In this document: positions 1 through 15,300 of the stretch, piece after piece
How the letters are laid out: every line of letters starts with the position of its first letter
Position numbering within the stretch: the first letter of the stretch is position 1
From: Puffinus mauretanicus
Taxonomy: Eukaryota; Chordata; Aves; Procellariiformes; Procellariidae
Length of the DNA: 64,000 bases
Assembly: GCA_023333565.1 (NCBI GenBank)
Contig: JAJKFH010001316.1
Span: 83,300 to 147,299, forward strand
Direction of reading: 5' to 3'
Notes under the pieces: generated by a model
Told to the model about the DNA's origin: nothing
The model's input: the letters and a program-made list of their open reading frames with translations, nothing else
Databases searched by the model: none
Made by a program: the position numbers and the translations under genes

Positions 1-220
1 TTCTTTGAAATCTGAATTGAATAGAGCCAAGAATAAATGCATAAATTAAAATCTGTCTGAAAAGCAAGTTCTAGATCATGAGTTAGGCTGAAAATAGCCG
101 TTGTCAGACATAAAGAAGCTTTCTCACAACCCATCCATCTGCAAGAGAGTTTCCTTTTTCCAGCAGTTAACATTTTAGATACTCTGTAATATTCAGGTCA
201 TTTTTTCTTTTGGTGTTCAG

Positions 221-310
221 GATTTGAAGGATGAGAAGAAAAAGGCTAGAATGGCAGCATCTAGGGCTGTTCTTGAGAAGTGCACCATGATGCTCCTAAC
301 TGCTTCAAAG
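221..310 (+). CDS. CTNNAL1: CTNNAL1 exon (first in window)
   Basis: 90 bp, phase 0 to 0, 30 residues, [10 protein letters not shown] to [10 protein letters not shown]. The acceptor is TGTTCAG before 221 and the donor GTGAGT after 310. The sequence is almost identical to mammalian alpha-catulin. Confidence 0.95.
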
Positions 311-3300
311 GTGAGTATGTATGCGCGCTCTTACACAGCTTGGATAAATCAGAGTATGGCATCTGGCAGGGTAGCTGACTCTTCTTTCTCAGCCCCACTT
401 TAAACTTCGTGCTAAAGAAGGGTGTAAGAATAAAGAATGAGTAAAGGAAAATCTTTATATTCTGAGTAACAGTATGAATTCTACTTAACACAATAGGAGT
501 TTAACAGAAAGAATTTATCATATTCTAACACAATGTTTAGACTTGCCTTAGCAGGAAGCATTCATTTCGCTATACTGCATGTGTACTCTTTCATAATACT
601 TACTTTTCTTTCTTCAAAAAGACTTGTTTGAGGCATCCAGACTGTGAATCTGCTCGTATAAACAAAGACGGAGTTTTTCATCGGATGAGATTAGCTTTGG
701 AACAGGTAATAGAAATTGTAACTGACTCTAGACCAAACGGAGAAAATGAAATGGCCCACATCAGCATATATTCTGGCATCAAAGAATTCAAGGTAAGAGT
801 AGAAATAGTATTGTTTTCTACAGCCTAATAAATTACCTCAAAACTAGAATTTGGGAGGGCGGGGGGGAAGGGGAAATTTTTACATTTCAAATGGTGGAAC
901 TGCATCTTTTCAGCAGTGTTAACTTAAATAACTGTCCCAAAATGTTAGAGAATCTGACAAGAGGTGATTATAATTTCATTGTCATTGCCAAAATACACCT
1001 TTTGATACTTGCCATCTCCTGAATCAGAATGCATTCAGAACTCTAATGTTTTGTTGAGGTGATGCCTTGACATTGAATAAACTTAAGTATCAGGATACCA
1101 ATCAGAACTTCATTAAAATAGTTGTGAAAGAATTCTTGCTTTATAATTGGTAGTATTTTTAAAACTGCACAGAAAAATATTCATCCAAACATTTTAAAGA
1201 ACAAACTGTTATTCAAAGGAAATGTTATTGAATGAGCTGAAATTGTATCTTGTAGCTCAGTCGATTTTTCCTGATAAAGGCTTTTCTAAATTTCATACCA
1301 GTTAAGAACAGTTAATGAACAACAACCATGTCTTGTTTCTTTGAAGTCTGTAACTTTGATTTTATTATTGTTTTTATTTATTTATTTCCCCCCCCCCTTT
1401 AGAATTTGGTTGAAATTTTTGTGAAGTGCCTCAAAGTATTCAATTTGCTACATGTAAATTTTTAGAAAAATACTCAAAATAGATGATGTGGATGTGGAAA
1501 AATCAAACAAAATCTGAATACACAATTTCTGAAAGTTATGGAACTTAAAAGCTTTTTATTGACAGCAGTCGAACAATAAAGTATTTGCTGTTACTTCTGG
1601 TAAGTGGCCAGTAATTTGCTGATGGTATTAGTACATTAAAAAAAAAAAAATCCCAAACCATAAACTGGAGGTCTGGATACAAGCAAATTGTTGGATTACT
1701 TTGAAAATAGGTAAATAATAAAAAAAAGCACTGAGGAGAAAAATAAAATGTAAAATGATGCATCTGCTCTCTGCATTTGCATCACAACTGTATAACCACA
1801 TAAATTCTCAAGGAACTGATACGCTTCTTTTTCAGAATAAGGTGGAGGGTCTTCGTGAGAATCTTTATTTTCTCTCAAAAGAGAACCTTTCAACAATGCT
1901 GGAAGTTATCCTGGAACATACGGAGGACTTCACAGACTCCGCCTATACCAGTCATGAGCACAGAGAACACATTTTGGAGCTGTCTAAACAGGCTAAAATG
2001 GAACTAGAGCAGCTGGTTTCAGTGTGGATGCAAGCTGTAAGAGCTTTTTAGCAAAGTAAATCTTTTCACCTCTACTTTGGAAAGAAATTTTTAATGCAGT
2101 GTTTCTTCTGGTCTAGGAAGAGAGAACTGTGTGTATTCCTCACAGTGAGAGCTGATCAAGGAAGCCAGAGTTTGTTCTGAGCTTCTGCAGGTTCAATATG
2201 TTCTGTCCTCCCCCTGCCCCAGTGGTATTGCTTCATTGATTCTTTGATGGCTAAATTAGGCTACTAGTGGTGGTAGACTAATTTTAATGAAGTGGAAACA
2301 AGAAGGTGAATAGAAGTATCATTGCACAGTCTTAAACAGTTAGGTCTTTTGGTTGAGTAATTCAGAGACTTCAATTGTCTTGATCCCGTGGCAGCGACCA
2401 CAGTTTCTGTTTCTTGTTTTCAACAGAATATTGAAACCACTTAAACTATTGAAAAGGGGAGTATTCTAAAAAATTGACTGTTTTTTTAATCTTGTGGAGA
2501 GAGGAGGGAGAGGAAAGAGACATTAAGCCTTACAGGCAATTATCATTTGTCCTTTTTACAAGATTTAAATTATGGTAGTTTTCCTTTTTACAGCACATTA
2601 AGCCTCCCTCTGTCATTTGTCTTATCTTGTTCCTTGAAAATGATAGAAGATACACACAAAAGGGTGAGGAAGAGCAGAGATGGAAAATGCAGTTCTGTTT
2701 CTGATGCTGACTTGTTTTCAGTCTTGTTCCTGGCAAAACGTATAGCATAAAATCTTACCAATACTCTGAAATATGGCAGATGTGTATTAGTATAGAATAC
2801 TTACTTAACTGAATGTATTACTTACGAGAAAGCATTTTTGTTCCTTTTCTCCTCTTCGAATCAGATGCTGTAGTCAGGTGTTCTTAATGCAGTAATGCAG
2901 TTTGAAGAGCATATAAATCTTATTGATAATACAGACTGTTGTTATTACAAAGACGACACATATAGAATATTAATTGCATAGAATCCCGTAACTATAAGAA
3001 ACTAAAACTGTGTTTGGCTTGGTGTTGGTGGTTAGCCTTGGCAGGTAGCTGTGTAAGCACTGCTCAGCAATAGTTAACACATCCCCGTGTTACCAACACT
3101 GTTTTTATCACAGATCCAAAACAGCACCATAGCAGATACTAGGAAGATGATTAATTCTGTCCCAGCCAAAACCAGTACACTTGGGTATTTCTAAGCTCTG
3201 TTACTGGTGGAAAATGATCACCTCTAAATAATTCATGTGCTGCATTTCAAGTGATAGAAATGAGAGCCTAGTACAAGACTATGCATATATATGATCTGTG

Positions 3301-6300
3301 AAAATACTTGGGTGTGCACATGTGCTTATGCATTAAGTATTTTCATTAATAAATAACCCAGCCTAGCTGTGACTGAAGACGCAGTAAGCAGATAAAATAG
3401 TATCAACTCACTGAAGTGGCTGTTTAGTTTCAGCTCAGCAGCTTCATCGGAGGGTGAATATTTTCTGAGGGATTTAATGTAATTCAAGTGGGATTGTTGA
3501 CTTAAAAAAAATATATTATTGTGCCTTGGGGATACATGAACTGGGGGATATGTAGAGCTCTTCGAGTGCCCAATTATTTCCCTTTCCACTCACCATACTT
3601 CCTTTTAGCAAGCAGAGTAACTCTGAGTCTTCAGTGAAGAATGTATTTTAAAACAGAAGTGTCTTGTAACCTAGGTCAAGTCTGAATTAGACAGACATCA
3701 CTGATCTGCTCTTTTTGTATTATTGGATGTTAATGAAAACTAGCTGGAGCACAACAGATAATCTAATGCTGTTGATTGAATTTTAAATGTTTCTGAAATC
3801 CTTCCTGATATGTTCGAGCTCATGAGATCACAAGCTACTGTTCTATTTCGGTTTTCCTGTAACCTTATTTTGGCTAGACAATTCCTTCACTTGTGTTTTT
3901 TAAAAAAAAAAAAAAAAAGAGAGAGAGAAAAGTTGCACATAGAAGGAGCAAAAATGTGCACATTAAATGAGTAAAAAATAAAAAGGACACTCTGGTGAGT
4001 GTAAAACATTATGCTCCTTTTGTTAAAAGTGATTTTGTGATGTTACACTTTTACACAAATTACTTAAAGGAAAGCATTAAATTTGAGAGACAGGTAGCTT
4101 TGAGACTTAGAACAGATAAGAATACCTGAGAAAATTATCATATTGGCTTGGGTGGATTTTTTTCCCTTTAAATAAAATTGAGGGTGTGCATGTCTATACC
4201 TACACACATTTTGTGTGTGTATGTTTATGTTAATTTAGATTCTGAGGGGCTAATTTTTTTGCAGCTACGGCCATGTTAACGGTCCCACCTATATTGTTTC
4301 CAGTAATTGTTTCCAATATATTTTGGAGGAGAATGCAAAATCACTGCTCCTTAATTCTTTTCCCAGTGTATGTCTCTTGACATTTGGGTAGTTCCATAGA
4401 TAAGTGCTATTTGCAGAAGTGGGACCTCTGTCTTGAAGCTACCTCAACAAAATGTTGTTAGCTACTGTACTTGTTTAAATTAGACAATGATCTAAAGTCT
4501 ACAAGGATGCTTTAAGTAACCTTTTTGTAATTCAATATGGAACATTTGGTACAACATTTTAGGTGCCACTTTATTTTAAAAGGGTGTTTACAGTTTAAAA
4601 AAAAAAAAAAGCCTTAAACTGTTGCTCTACTTTAGGATGTTTAGACAGAAGATTTTTGGAAGTTGTAAAGCTTAAGGAAACCCTTTTCCTGAGAAAAAGC
4701 TCAGTGAGGTTTAGAAATAAATTCCTGTTAAACAGAAACAGTCAATTAGCTTGCATCACTATTATTTTTAGATTTGATTTGGTGATAAATGTTTCTATAA
4801 AAGAATTTTTCAAGTAGAATATACACAGGATGTGCAAATTAAAACATTACATCTAGAAAGAAAAGACTGTCTTCTAAAGCAACTTGAAGCAATGACACAT
4901 GATGTGAAGGTGCGATTTGCTGGGTTTTTTTAATGTTTTGTCGGTTGCTTTCTTTGGCTTGTAGCAAAACCAGAAGACAAAGGATCTCATGGAAGACTTG
5001 GAAGTAGCCATTTTAAAAACATGCCAGTGCATGAATGAACTTAAAAGAGAGGTAAGTCTAGTTTAAGCAAGCATAAACTGAATAAAAGCTTGAATTTCTT
5101 ACTCATTGTATGTGAAGTTGTATGAAGTGTGGTACCCAAAAAGGCTAGTATCTATTTATGGCAAGAGTAGCTAAATCAGAATTACATCAGGGAGCTAGTA
5201 TGCATCTTCTGTGTCCTTGCTTAGAATTGATTAGAAATCTGTTGTATACATAGGCTCTTTGCTAACTCTGACAACAATAAAACAATAAAGAAATGTTTGG
5301 AAATAAGTACTATGTATATAATCATTACTTTAAATGTAAAGGCTAAACTTTCCACGGGGATGCATGCATCACTGTTTTAAATACTTTTTCTTGTAGTGTG
5401 TGCTTAAAGGAATAAATTACATTTCCTATTTGTTTGTACTTAACCTGTTCTATTGATTTCTATAGCAGAAATGTGTTATGACAGTGCCTTATACTCAGAT
5501 ATTTTTCTAGGCAGTTGGCAACTGTGTATGTGCCTGTTGTAAATCATTCTTTTCCTGAATGCAAGCATGCTGGGTGTCAACTTACATACACATACAAGAT
5601 AGCTGCCTCATTTGGCATGGGAGGGATTGCACTTGCTGATCCAAGGTCCTTCCCCCCCCATTAACAGATAGCATTGCTGCCTTGTCTGTTCCACAGATTT
5701 GAGCCAAATACAGAATTACTGGTTTCTGGCAGCTTCCAAAATATTTGCAAAGCATTCAGGTATCTTTTCAACTGTTTCATATTATTGTTCCTTTAAACAG
5801 ATGGAGCAATGAAGACTAAGGACAGTGAGGGTTTCAATATTAGGCTACAGAGCAGTGCAAAGATGTTAGAGAAGTATGGTGAACTTGCTTAGACTGAGCG
5901 CTCAGCTGCTGTAACTGGAAAACCTGGACTGCTCAAAAACTCACGCTGCATATTTTTTAATAGAGTCAAAATGAGGAATTTTGTCTTCTGGATTCCTGAA
6001 GATTTGAACAGTGCTTTGAATCTATTTCAGTTGCTTTGTACTTTGCGCTTCTGCTGTCAGGCAGTGTGTTGGGCTCCCAGAAAATGGAGGATATATAATT
6101 TGTGCACTTTGATTAATAGTTTTTTCTTTGGTCACCATTATGTAGGAAGTCAGTGGCAGAGCTTTTCCAGAGTGACATTCAGCTGCTTTAACTGCAAGAT
6201 CATCCTTTCTGAGTAACATCGCTCCTGTGTGCTGAATGAGGAGGAAGGGTTCCCAGTCAAAATAGTATGCGACTATGTAATTGCATAGATCATCAAGATA

Positions 6301-9300
6301 AGGGTGGCTGGAATATAGTATGTGGAAGAAATCATTAAGATCTTGTATTTTCTTGCAGCTCCATAAATGTAAATCTTACCATACTGTCCTGCCCACAGGT
6401 TTTTATTTATGAAAACATCATGCAATAAAAACTACACATTTACCACACTTAAATTAAAGAACTTTGTCAGGTGACAATAATAGAAAATTACCTTCTGTAA
6501 ACCAGCTGACAGAGGTGGCATAAAATACAAAATAGTGGGTTACCTGTGCCCTGTGATGTAGCTCCATATTAAAAGCAATGCAGGTGAAAACATAGCATGC
6601 TGTTTTAGAAATTGTGGAGCAAATTGAGTGGGTGTGGATTTCTAAATTAACAAATCCTAAATTCTGTATGACTTGCTTTGGTGACCTGTGGAGTATGAAA
6701 GCTTGCTTAGCAAGAGCTTTTTTAAAATGCACAGGATTCATGCTACTCGTAGAAGTAAATTTAGAGTATTATGTCATTTTCCTTGTTATCTATGTAGTGA
6801 TTGCATTGGTCCCAGAGTAGCCATGCATCTGTATATGGCTGAGGAGGACTGTCCTGTCAGTCTGATTTCGGGTGCTGCAGTGTATCAGTCAGCAACCAGG
6901 ATCTCCACTGGTGAAATTTAAGTATTGTGACTCTAATTAAAATGTTTTTGAGAACCTGGGTGGCTGGGAACACAAAACAGCCTTGTTAAAAGTAGTTCTT
7001 TCCCATCTTTGTCACTTTATGGAAGAAACAAAAGGTATGTTCTTTCCTTGACATGATTTTTCCTACTAATGATCAGAGACAGCATGAAGTAGAAGTAAAT
7101 TTCTTTTTCAGATCAGGATGAAAAGAATGTCTAATGAAAAGGTAATCTCTATGTAGCCTATATATAAATGAGAATTGCCAGTTCCTACTCTAACATTACA
7201 AGCCTTGCAGATATCCTTTCTTCAGAGCTGACTTCATTTCTGAGATTAGTGGTTTGTGCTAATTTTTAATGGCATGTGAGCAACACTATATAAATAGTTT
7301 ATAACAGGTTGTCATAGCTTTTTTTTTTCTTTAAAAAACAGTCGCAGCAGGTTTTGAGGCAACGGTTTGGGTTTCTTGCATGAAATGAAAAAAAAAAACA
7401 AAACAAAACCAAAAAACAACAACCAAAAAAACACCTTAATTCTGGACTGCACAGGAAGTACTGCCAGGGAAAGGGGGTAAAAATAGGTAGAGTCTAGTGG
7501 AATAAAAAACCCCATGTATTTTGTAATATGTTCTAGTAAACATCCTTTTCTCTACAGAGTCAAGGCCCATCAGTGTCACAATTTCAAGCTCATTGCATTC
7601 ATAAGAACTTGAAAAATAACTTTCTTCTTGAACAGCCAAGTTTGTTGTATATTCAGTGCAGTCGAGCAAAGTGAGTGTAAGACTTATGAGCATAAGAATA
7701 CTCTGCTATTTCTGAAGAGGTTGCTGTTTTGTTTTTACCTATGTTTTTAAAATGGGGCTGATTACAGGGCATAGGTAAACTTCCTATGACTAGTCACTAG
7801 AACTAGCAGCAGCTGTCGCTGATAGCTGTTGTCAAGCAGAGTCCTTCACAGCACAATTTCAGCAGATCCATGGGTCTGGAAGTGTGTCTGGATTTAGGCA
7901 TGTGTTTCAAGGGGAAGCTTCTCCTTGCTTGTTGGGTGTGTATGGAGAGTGTTTGAGACTGCTCCAAGACCCATCTCTGGCTTCAGTCTCCTTGCAGAAA
8001 AGATGCTTTTTACTTTTCTAAGGCTGTGTCACAAGCTGATTATATTCAAGCTTTTCTTCGCATCACTGAGAATTCAATTTATTCATAGGAACTTAATTTC
8101 TGATATATTATAAGCTGAAATGCTGTGTGGCTTCAGTCTGATTCACACAGTTTAGTGTGTGTTCTTCATGAGAAGTAGAGTGGCCACTGTGCCATGCTTT
8201 TGCTGAACTTGGTGCCCGAGAAATTCATGCACCTCTTTTTTCCCAGCTGTAACATTATCGAAAAGCAGCAGTGTGATAACTTCATGTCCTCATTTTACCC
8301 AGCTGCTCTTTTGTTTCTGTCCATATTTGGTTGTGGGTTTTTTTTTTTGGAGTGCAGTGGATTTTATCTTTGTACTTTGAATAGTAATGGAAGAATTAAA
8401 GCCCCAGATAATATGCAGGCTGTGTATGAGCTTTCATGGCAGTAAATTTTCTGCTTCTTGGAAAAATCAATCTGTCTCTTAAGTTTATTTGACTTGGTAC
8501 TGGATGAATTTTTTTTCCCTCCAAGGTTTATCTCTCCTTCTTCTTTTAATGCTACTCAAGGTCCACAGTGCAGCAACATCTTTGGCAGCAGATCTGCTAA
8601 AATACCATATGGATCATATGGTTCTCAAAGCATTAAAAATCACAGGAGTAGAAGGAAATCTTGAAGCTGTAGCAGAATATACTTGCAAGCTATCAGAGCA
8701 GAAGGAACAACTTGTTGAGGTGAGTTCATGGCTGCTTTCATTTTGTAAGGCATTTAGAAAATGAGTGGCCAGATTTGTCTTAATCTGTTCTTTAGGAAGA
8801 CTTTGGTCTGTGTTTTTGTAATTTTTATTTTATTTTATTTTCCTAGTATACTGTTGAATTTTGTATTGTTCTTGGTAGGGTCTGAGCCAGAGGTGTCACT
8901 GTGGCATACCGTTGTTGTAGAAGGGATGTACAGTCATACCCAATTCTCCTCCTGGATCTAGACTCAATCTGTATGTATATACTGGGACTAAAATACTCAT
9001 TAAAAAATAGGTTCCTAGATTCAAGTAGAGATGATAGCCTTTTTCTTTCAAGCAGTAGGCGTCCAACAACAGCTGAATCCAAAGACACATTTTAAGAATC
9101 ATAGAATCATAAAATCATAGAATTATTAAGGTTGGAAAAGACCTCTAAGATCATCGAGTCCAACCATCAACCCAACACCACCATACCCACTGAACTCACT
9201 ACACCATGTCCCTAAGCACCTCATCTACACGTCTTTTAAATACTTCCAGGGATGGTGACTCAACCACTTCCCTGGGCAGCCTGTTCCAAGGCCTGACCAC

Positions 9301-12300
9301 TCTTTCAGCAAAGAAATTTCTCCTAATGTCCAGCCTAAACCTCCCTTGGTGCAACTTGAGGCCATTTCCTCTCGTCCTATCGCTAGTTACTTGGCAGAAG
9401 AGACCAACACCCACCTCACTACAACCTCCTTCCAGGTAGTTGTAGAGCTCGATGAGATCTCCCCTCAGCCTCCTCTTCTCCAGGCTAAACAAGCCCAGTT
9501 CCCTCAGCCGCTCCTCATAAGGCTTGTGCTCCAGGCCCTTCACCAGCTTCGTTGCCCTCCTCTGGACACGCTCCAGCACCTCCATGTCCTTCTTGTAGTG
9601 AGGGGCCCAGAACTGAACACAGTATTCGAGGTGCGGCCTCACCAGTGCCGAGTACAGGGGCACGATCACCTCCCTGCTCCTGCTGGCCACACTATTCCTA
9701 ATACAGAAGAATGCTGGGAACGTAAAGTTAAGTTTCTTAATGCAATGAACTTGACTGTTTTGAAGATCTTGTGTAGTTTTTGTCAGTCAAGAGGGCCTCT
9801 GAAAATCTTTTCTCCTTCGTGAAAAGCAGTGTGTATGTTTCATGTACTAATACATTCATGGTTTCATATGGTAGTATTCACACATGTGAACAAATAGGAC
9901 TTCCAAGACTAGTGAGAGATCATGGCTCTTAGGCATGCCTGCGGAGAGGATATCTGCCACGTATACCTTGTTGCTCTCTTGTCTGGCAGACAAGCAGAAG
10001 TAACTGTACCAGTAGGAGATATACAAAAATACTTCACTTTGATCTGGAACATGGTGATGCCAGCAGCTATACTTGCACGGCATCGAATACTCATTAATTT
10101 CTAAAAAATTCTGATATCATATGGGGCTTGAGGATTCATCCCAGAAGTACGAATATGCAGAAGCAATACCCTTAAACTTCCGGAACTGGGAAATCAACAC
10201 TGTGGAATTTTAATTTCAGCTTTAATGTCTCCTTTTTCTGTGACTGTGTTCCAGTGAGACACTGTTGGGTTTTTTTTTCAGGCATAACCATGAGGTTAAG
10301 TAGTGTTTGTATGAGAACAAATGCCTTATAGCATTTCTGATGATTGACAGTGCAGTCAGTTTCATATGTGCTGTCTCTGTCTTACAAATTCTCCTTTTGA
10401 TCTAAAAACTTCGATGTTCCTTCTCAGCCCAAAGTTCAATCTTAATCTTATTAAAAAAAAAAAAAAAAGAAGAAAAGATGACTACATTTTGCTTACTGTG
10501 AAAGGAAACAGTATTTCTTCCCTAAATTAATTTGACGCTGATTTGCTCAAAGATAATTCAGTCCCCTGGCTGATGAAAGCCTAAATTTTCCACATGGTTG
10601 CTAATTGCTGGGTAAGTCGGTTATGCTACAATTTTTCCAAGTTCCATAGGTGTCTGATTCTTTCAGTTTTATTCAGTCATAAGTATGTGAAATTGTTATT
10701 GTTTTATTTTTATTTATTAAGACTTTTCTTTCTCTTGGTGATTTTTCTACACATTCCAAGTTGGGATTTAGCCCTGTTTTTATTATAAATGCTCCCTGAG
10801 AAACACCCAGCTGTGCGGTCCCCAATAAGTTTCTGAAAGAACGATCAATAACTTTGTGTGTGTGTGTGTTTGTGCATGTGCACCTTTTCTCACTACTAAT
10901 GAAAGCATATTTTTTTACTATTCTTTTATCTCTAAATTTATAAAAAATATTTAGATGTGTCGCTTATTGAGGCATGTTTCTGGAACTGAGCCCCTCGAGA
11001 TTACTTGCATACATGCAGAAGATACCTTTCAGGTCACTGGCCCACAGGTATGCTTAGCTTTTATCTGGCCACTTCTACTGGGCATAAATCAATAAAAATT
11101 ACTGGTATGAATTTTTGGGGGACCTAACGTTGAACTGTTCAAAGCAGTTCTAAGAAAGGGTTACACTTTAACATTGGCCGGTAGCTAAAAGAATGCACAA
11201 GGAAGATCATCAAGCCTGCAAATGTCAGATGAACACACTACAAAGACATAATAGTAGCAGTTTAATTTTGTGTTTTGCCTGTGAAGGCATTTGTGAATTC
11301 ATGTCCAACACTATGTACTAGGACTTTCAATAGCAAGTATTTTGTTCTCTGTCCAGATAATTTCTGCTGCAGAAACACTGGCATTACATCCATCTAGCAA
11401 GATTGCAAAAGAAAATCTTGAGGTGTTCTGTGAGGCCTGGGAATCTCAACTGAGTGACATGTCTACGTTGTTAAGAGAAATCAATGATGTGTTTGAAGGA
11501 AGAAGAGGTAAGAATGCTATGTAGAAATAGAAAAATGTCTTTTTCAAAATATGTAGTCTAAGAATCTTAAGTGTGATTTAGGAAATACTGTTTTCTTAAG
11601 AGAAGAGTGCAATAAACAGTCCCACATCCCATATGGCAATGTAGAATCTAGGTGGCAAGACACAAATATATTGTTTTTGTATAGATGCCGAATTAGGGTG
11701 CTTATTGGATTTTTTTCAAAGAAAAACAGCCAAGAATTTAAAGGCCTGATTTGTGTAAAATTAGGTATGTTTAACTTTCTGCACTGTGATTAGTTCTAGC
11801 AAAATCAAATGGAACTGTTCAAAGGACACAAAAGTATTTGACACAGCTCTTTGCCAGCAGTGTCCAAATATTAGGGGTGTAGGCCTTTCATCCCAGCTTT
11901 TGGTTTGTCTAGGACATACCAGTTCGTGACAATCAAGATATAACTTGAATTGTGTGACATGTTTAATTCATTTCCTGTATTTCTGGAAAATACATATACA
12001 CGTATATATTCTATACTGTCAGCTTGCCTTGTATTCACTTCATAATGTAGTGAATGTAGTTATTTGATTTTTAAACTGCTGTCCTTTCTCCTGGATGGAA
12101 TCTCTGACGACTCTGCACAATCATGGAATTTTTCTCTGGTTGGTAAGTTTATTGGTATTTGTACAACATGTAGAAGAAATACTGGGAATCTTAAGAAAAA
12201 AAATCTGTTTACTTTTAGCATTGGGTAATTTACCTTAAAAATGGAAGCCATTTTGTTTTTCATTTTTATTTAACTTAATTTTTTTTCAGATTATGTCTTT

Positions 12301-15300
12301 AGTGTAGCCTGTCATACTTCTTGCAGCTACGTGTTTGTTTCAGTCTTTAAGGTATAATTGCATACAGATAGAATGTAATATATAATAATACTGAATGTCT
12401 TGTATTTTTAAGAAAATCACTCAGGTTTAAAAGTTTAGATTTAGTTAAATACAGGGACTTCATTTTTTTGTATCTAAGATACAGAAAAAGTAAATCCTTA
12501 TTCAGGTTAGATGACACTTTATCAATGATTCAATACTTCATCTTGCTATTAACGTGAGACTTTTTTTCATTTTTAGAGTTTATTTTGTCACTTTAACTTT
12601 CTGTACTTGATCAGGTTTTTGTGTAAGCAGTTCTCTTCTGCCAACTTCGTTGTGAGGACAGTAAGCAACCAACCACAGGGCAGTAATATCTTAAATTGTT
12701 GCTGCTGGTTGCTGGATGAATGTGTGTCTGAGCCTAAAGACCTGTAAAAGGAAAACATATATTGAAATTCTGAGTGGCTTTACAATAACTGTGTGTAGCG
12801 CAGGTTATTGAGAATTGGAGGTGTTTGATAAATACATGATTGTTACCCTACTTGTTCTTCCACCTTGGACTGGAGTGCCATATAAAGACGTGTAGCAATC
12901 GCAGATCCTGTTTATGGGCCTTTTAACTTTCAGTGGGCTTTTTGTTTGTTTTGGGAGCCAAGGACATACTGACTTTCTTTAAACATAGCATTAAATTTTA
13001 TGTAATGCAACTTAAAATATGGTATTAATATTAATGTGTTACAAAAAATTGGGAACTTGCAGGGCTGATCGTGTAGTATCTGTTTTTTTTTTTTCATATT
13101 CATACAATGGTCTAGCAGGGTTGAATGATAACCTTTTTGTATATTTATATATTATGTGTGTGTATACATATATATATATATATATTTTACTGTATTTAAA
13201 AATAATAGGATGAGAATCATGCAGCCACAGCAATGCATATACTTGGCTCTCCAAACAAATAGTTCTTGAAGTGTTGTGGCAGATTCCCAGCCTCTCCTGT
13301 AGTTAGTAACTTTCTCTTCTCTTGTGGCTGTTGACAGCAGATAACAGGTATTTTCCACAAGTGGTACTTTCCAATTTCTTTAAAGCATCATTTCGCAAGG
13401 CAACCCAATGTCATTGCTTGATGGAGAGAGAAGAGAACGGGTAGGTGCTGCTGAGCATGTTGGAGGCTATAGCATGTGTGGGCCTGGGTGCAGTGGAGAC
13501 CATCTTCTCCTGTTGGGCATAGCCAGATGAGTCTGTTCTTGTTAGTGTCCTGTTTCCTCAGTCTTTCTTTCAGCATAAAGTGTTCTGATACCACCATTGG
13601 TAAGATAGCAAGTGTAGCTTGTATTCTTTATATGGCCTTGGGTGCATTAGGTCTTGCATTGCCAAAACAATGCTGAAGAAATCATGTCTCTGTTTTCCTT
13701 GTCTCGTGGCCCAGCCTAGCAAGGGACTTCTCTCTGAATCTGGATTGTTTCATATTAACTGTTAGTTACCTCCTTAGAAATAATTTGGTCTCCTATATCC
13801 ACCCATCTTCTACAAAGCTTTCCTCTGTATTGTGGGCTAATCTCTTTTTGTTTGTTTTCTCTTGTTGGACTTCGGAGTGACCCTTGTCAAAAAAAAAAGA
13901 AAGAAAAAAAATCTGACCCAAATACCCCCACCTTTTTGCTTCCAGAAAATACTCTAAAGTTACCTTGCCACTTTCAACATTTTTTTTCTCCTAGAAAACA
14001 TGACTGATGACCCAGTGAATAAATTAAACTAAAATATTTGTTTGGTAAGAGTTTATAAGAGTGGCATTCACAAAACTTTTGCCTCCAAACACAATGAAGT
14101 TTCACAATATTTTATAAGGTTTTATTCTTCTTGTAGCTCATGATACTTGTCCTAATGTTGAGGTTGGTAAAAGTGTCTTTATTTTACAGACTAAAATGTA
14201 ACAAGTGCTTTATTCCTAGTAGAATTGTGATTGTGTGTAGCAAAAGATAGAGTTATAGTAAGAAGGTATATATTTTTTTTTTCCTCCTCAGTTTAAAAAC
14301 TTGTATTTTTGTACTACCAATTTAAATGTTTAGCTTTGTTGGAGAGTTCAGAATACAGCTTTAGAGGCAAAAATTGAACGGTGACTAAATGTGCTGGACA
14401 CATCAAATAAAAAAAGCATTTTTCTGATTACACTAGATTCACATTGTTTATACTCATTTCTTTATTTTTATGAGCAATTGCATAACTCCTTATCCAGTGT
14501 TTCTTTCGTATCAGCAAATTAGGTATTTCTCATACTGAGGTTCAAAACTCACATGGATGGAGAGCCAGATTTAGCTTGGAAATGAAGCAGTATTTTACTC
14601 AATTTTGATGTAATCACACCAGATCATGCCCAAATTGAAATGGGCTTGTCTTGGGGAAGGGGATGCGCATGCACGTAGGGGTGGTGGAGGTTGCTGAGCA
14701 CACCACAGCCCAGTAACCCTCACGTGTACTTTGAAAATGTCTCTGTGCTATGCAGAGCTGTAAAGTGAGGTAGAGTTGGCCGCCTTCTGCTTAATCCTAA
14801 ACCACTTTTTAATCCAATGGTGAGGAGGCCCATTCTGCACAACGTTGGTCTGGGCTGGAGAGTGCTGGGCGCTCTCAGCTGGGAGATTTGGTTCAGCCTG
14901 TGGAGGGATCGATTTGTTCTCACAATTACTAGTTTAGGTTAGATATCTAACTTTGAGGCTCTTGCACTTTGAGATGAATCACCTAACAAAAGTACCTCTC
15001 ATTGATCCCATCTGTTGGATGTCAGACAATCTCTTTTTTTTTTCCTAACTTCCGGGCTTCAACATGCTGGAGAAGAACATGAATAATCCCCTGGTTGCTC
15101 CCTTGTAACTTGGTCAGAAGTGAGAGAATGATTTATGAAGATAAGTTCCTTTTCTGCCCTCCTCTTGTTTTGCCCACTTGATTTGAGAGGAGTTAAATGA
15201 CCGTGAGGATTTGGGAGGGCCATAGTTGATCAATAGGGGATACAGATCAGAATTTCACAATTCAGAAATTAGAGTTCTAGAAAAAAGGGTGCAGCAGGGA

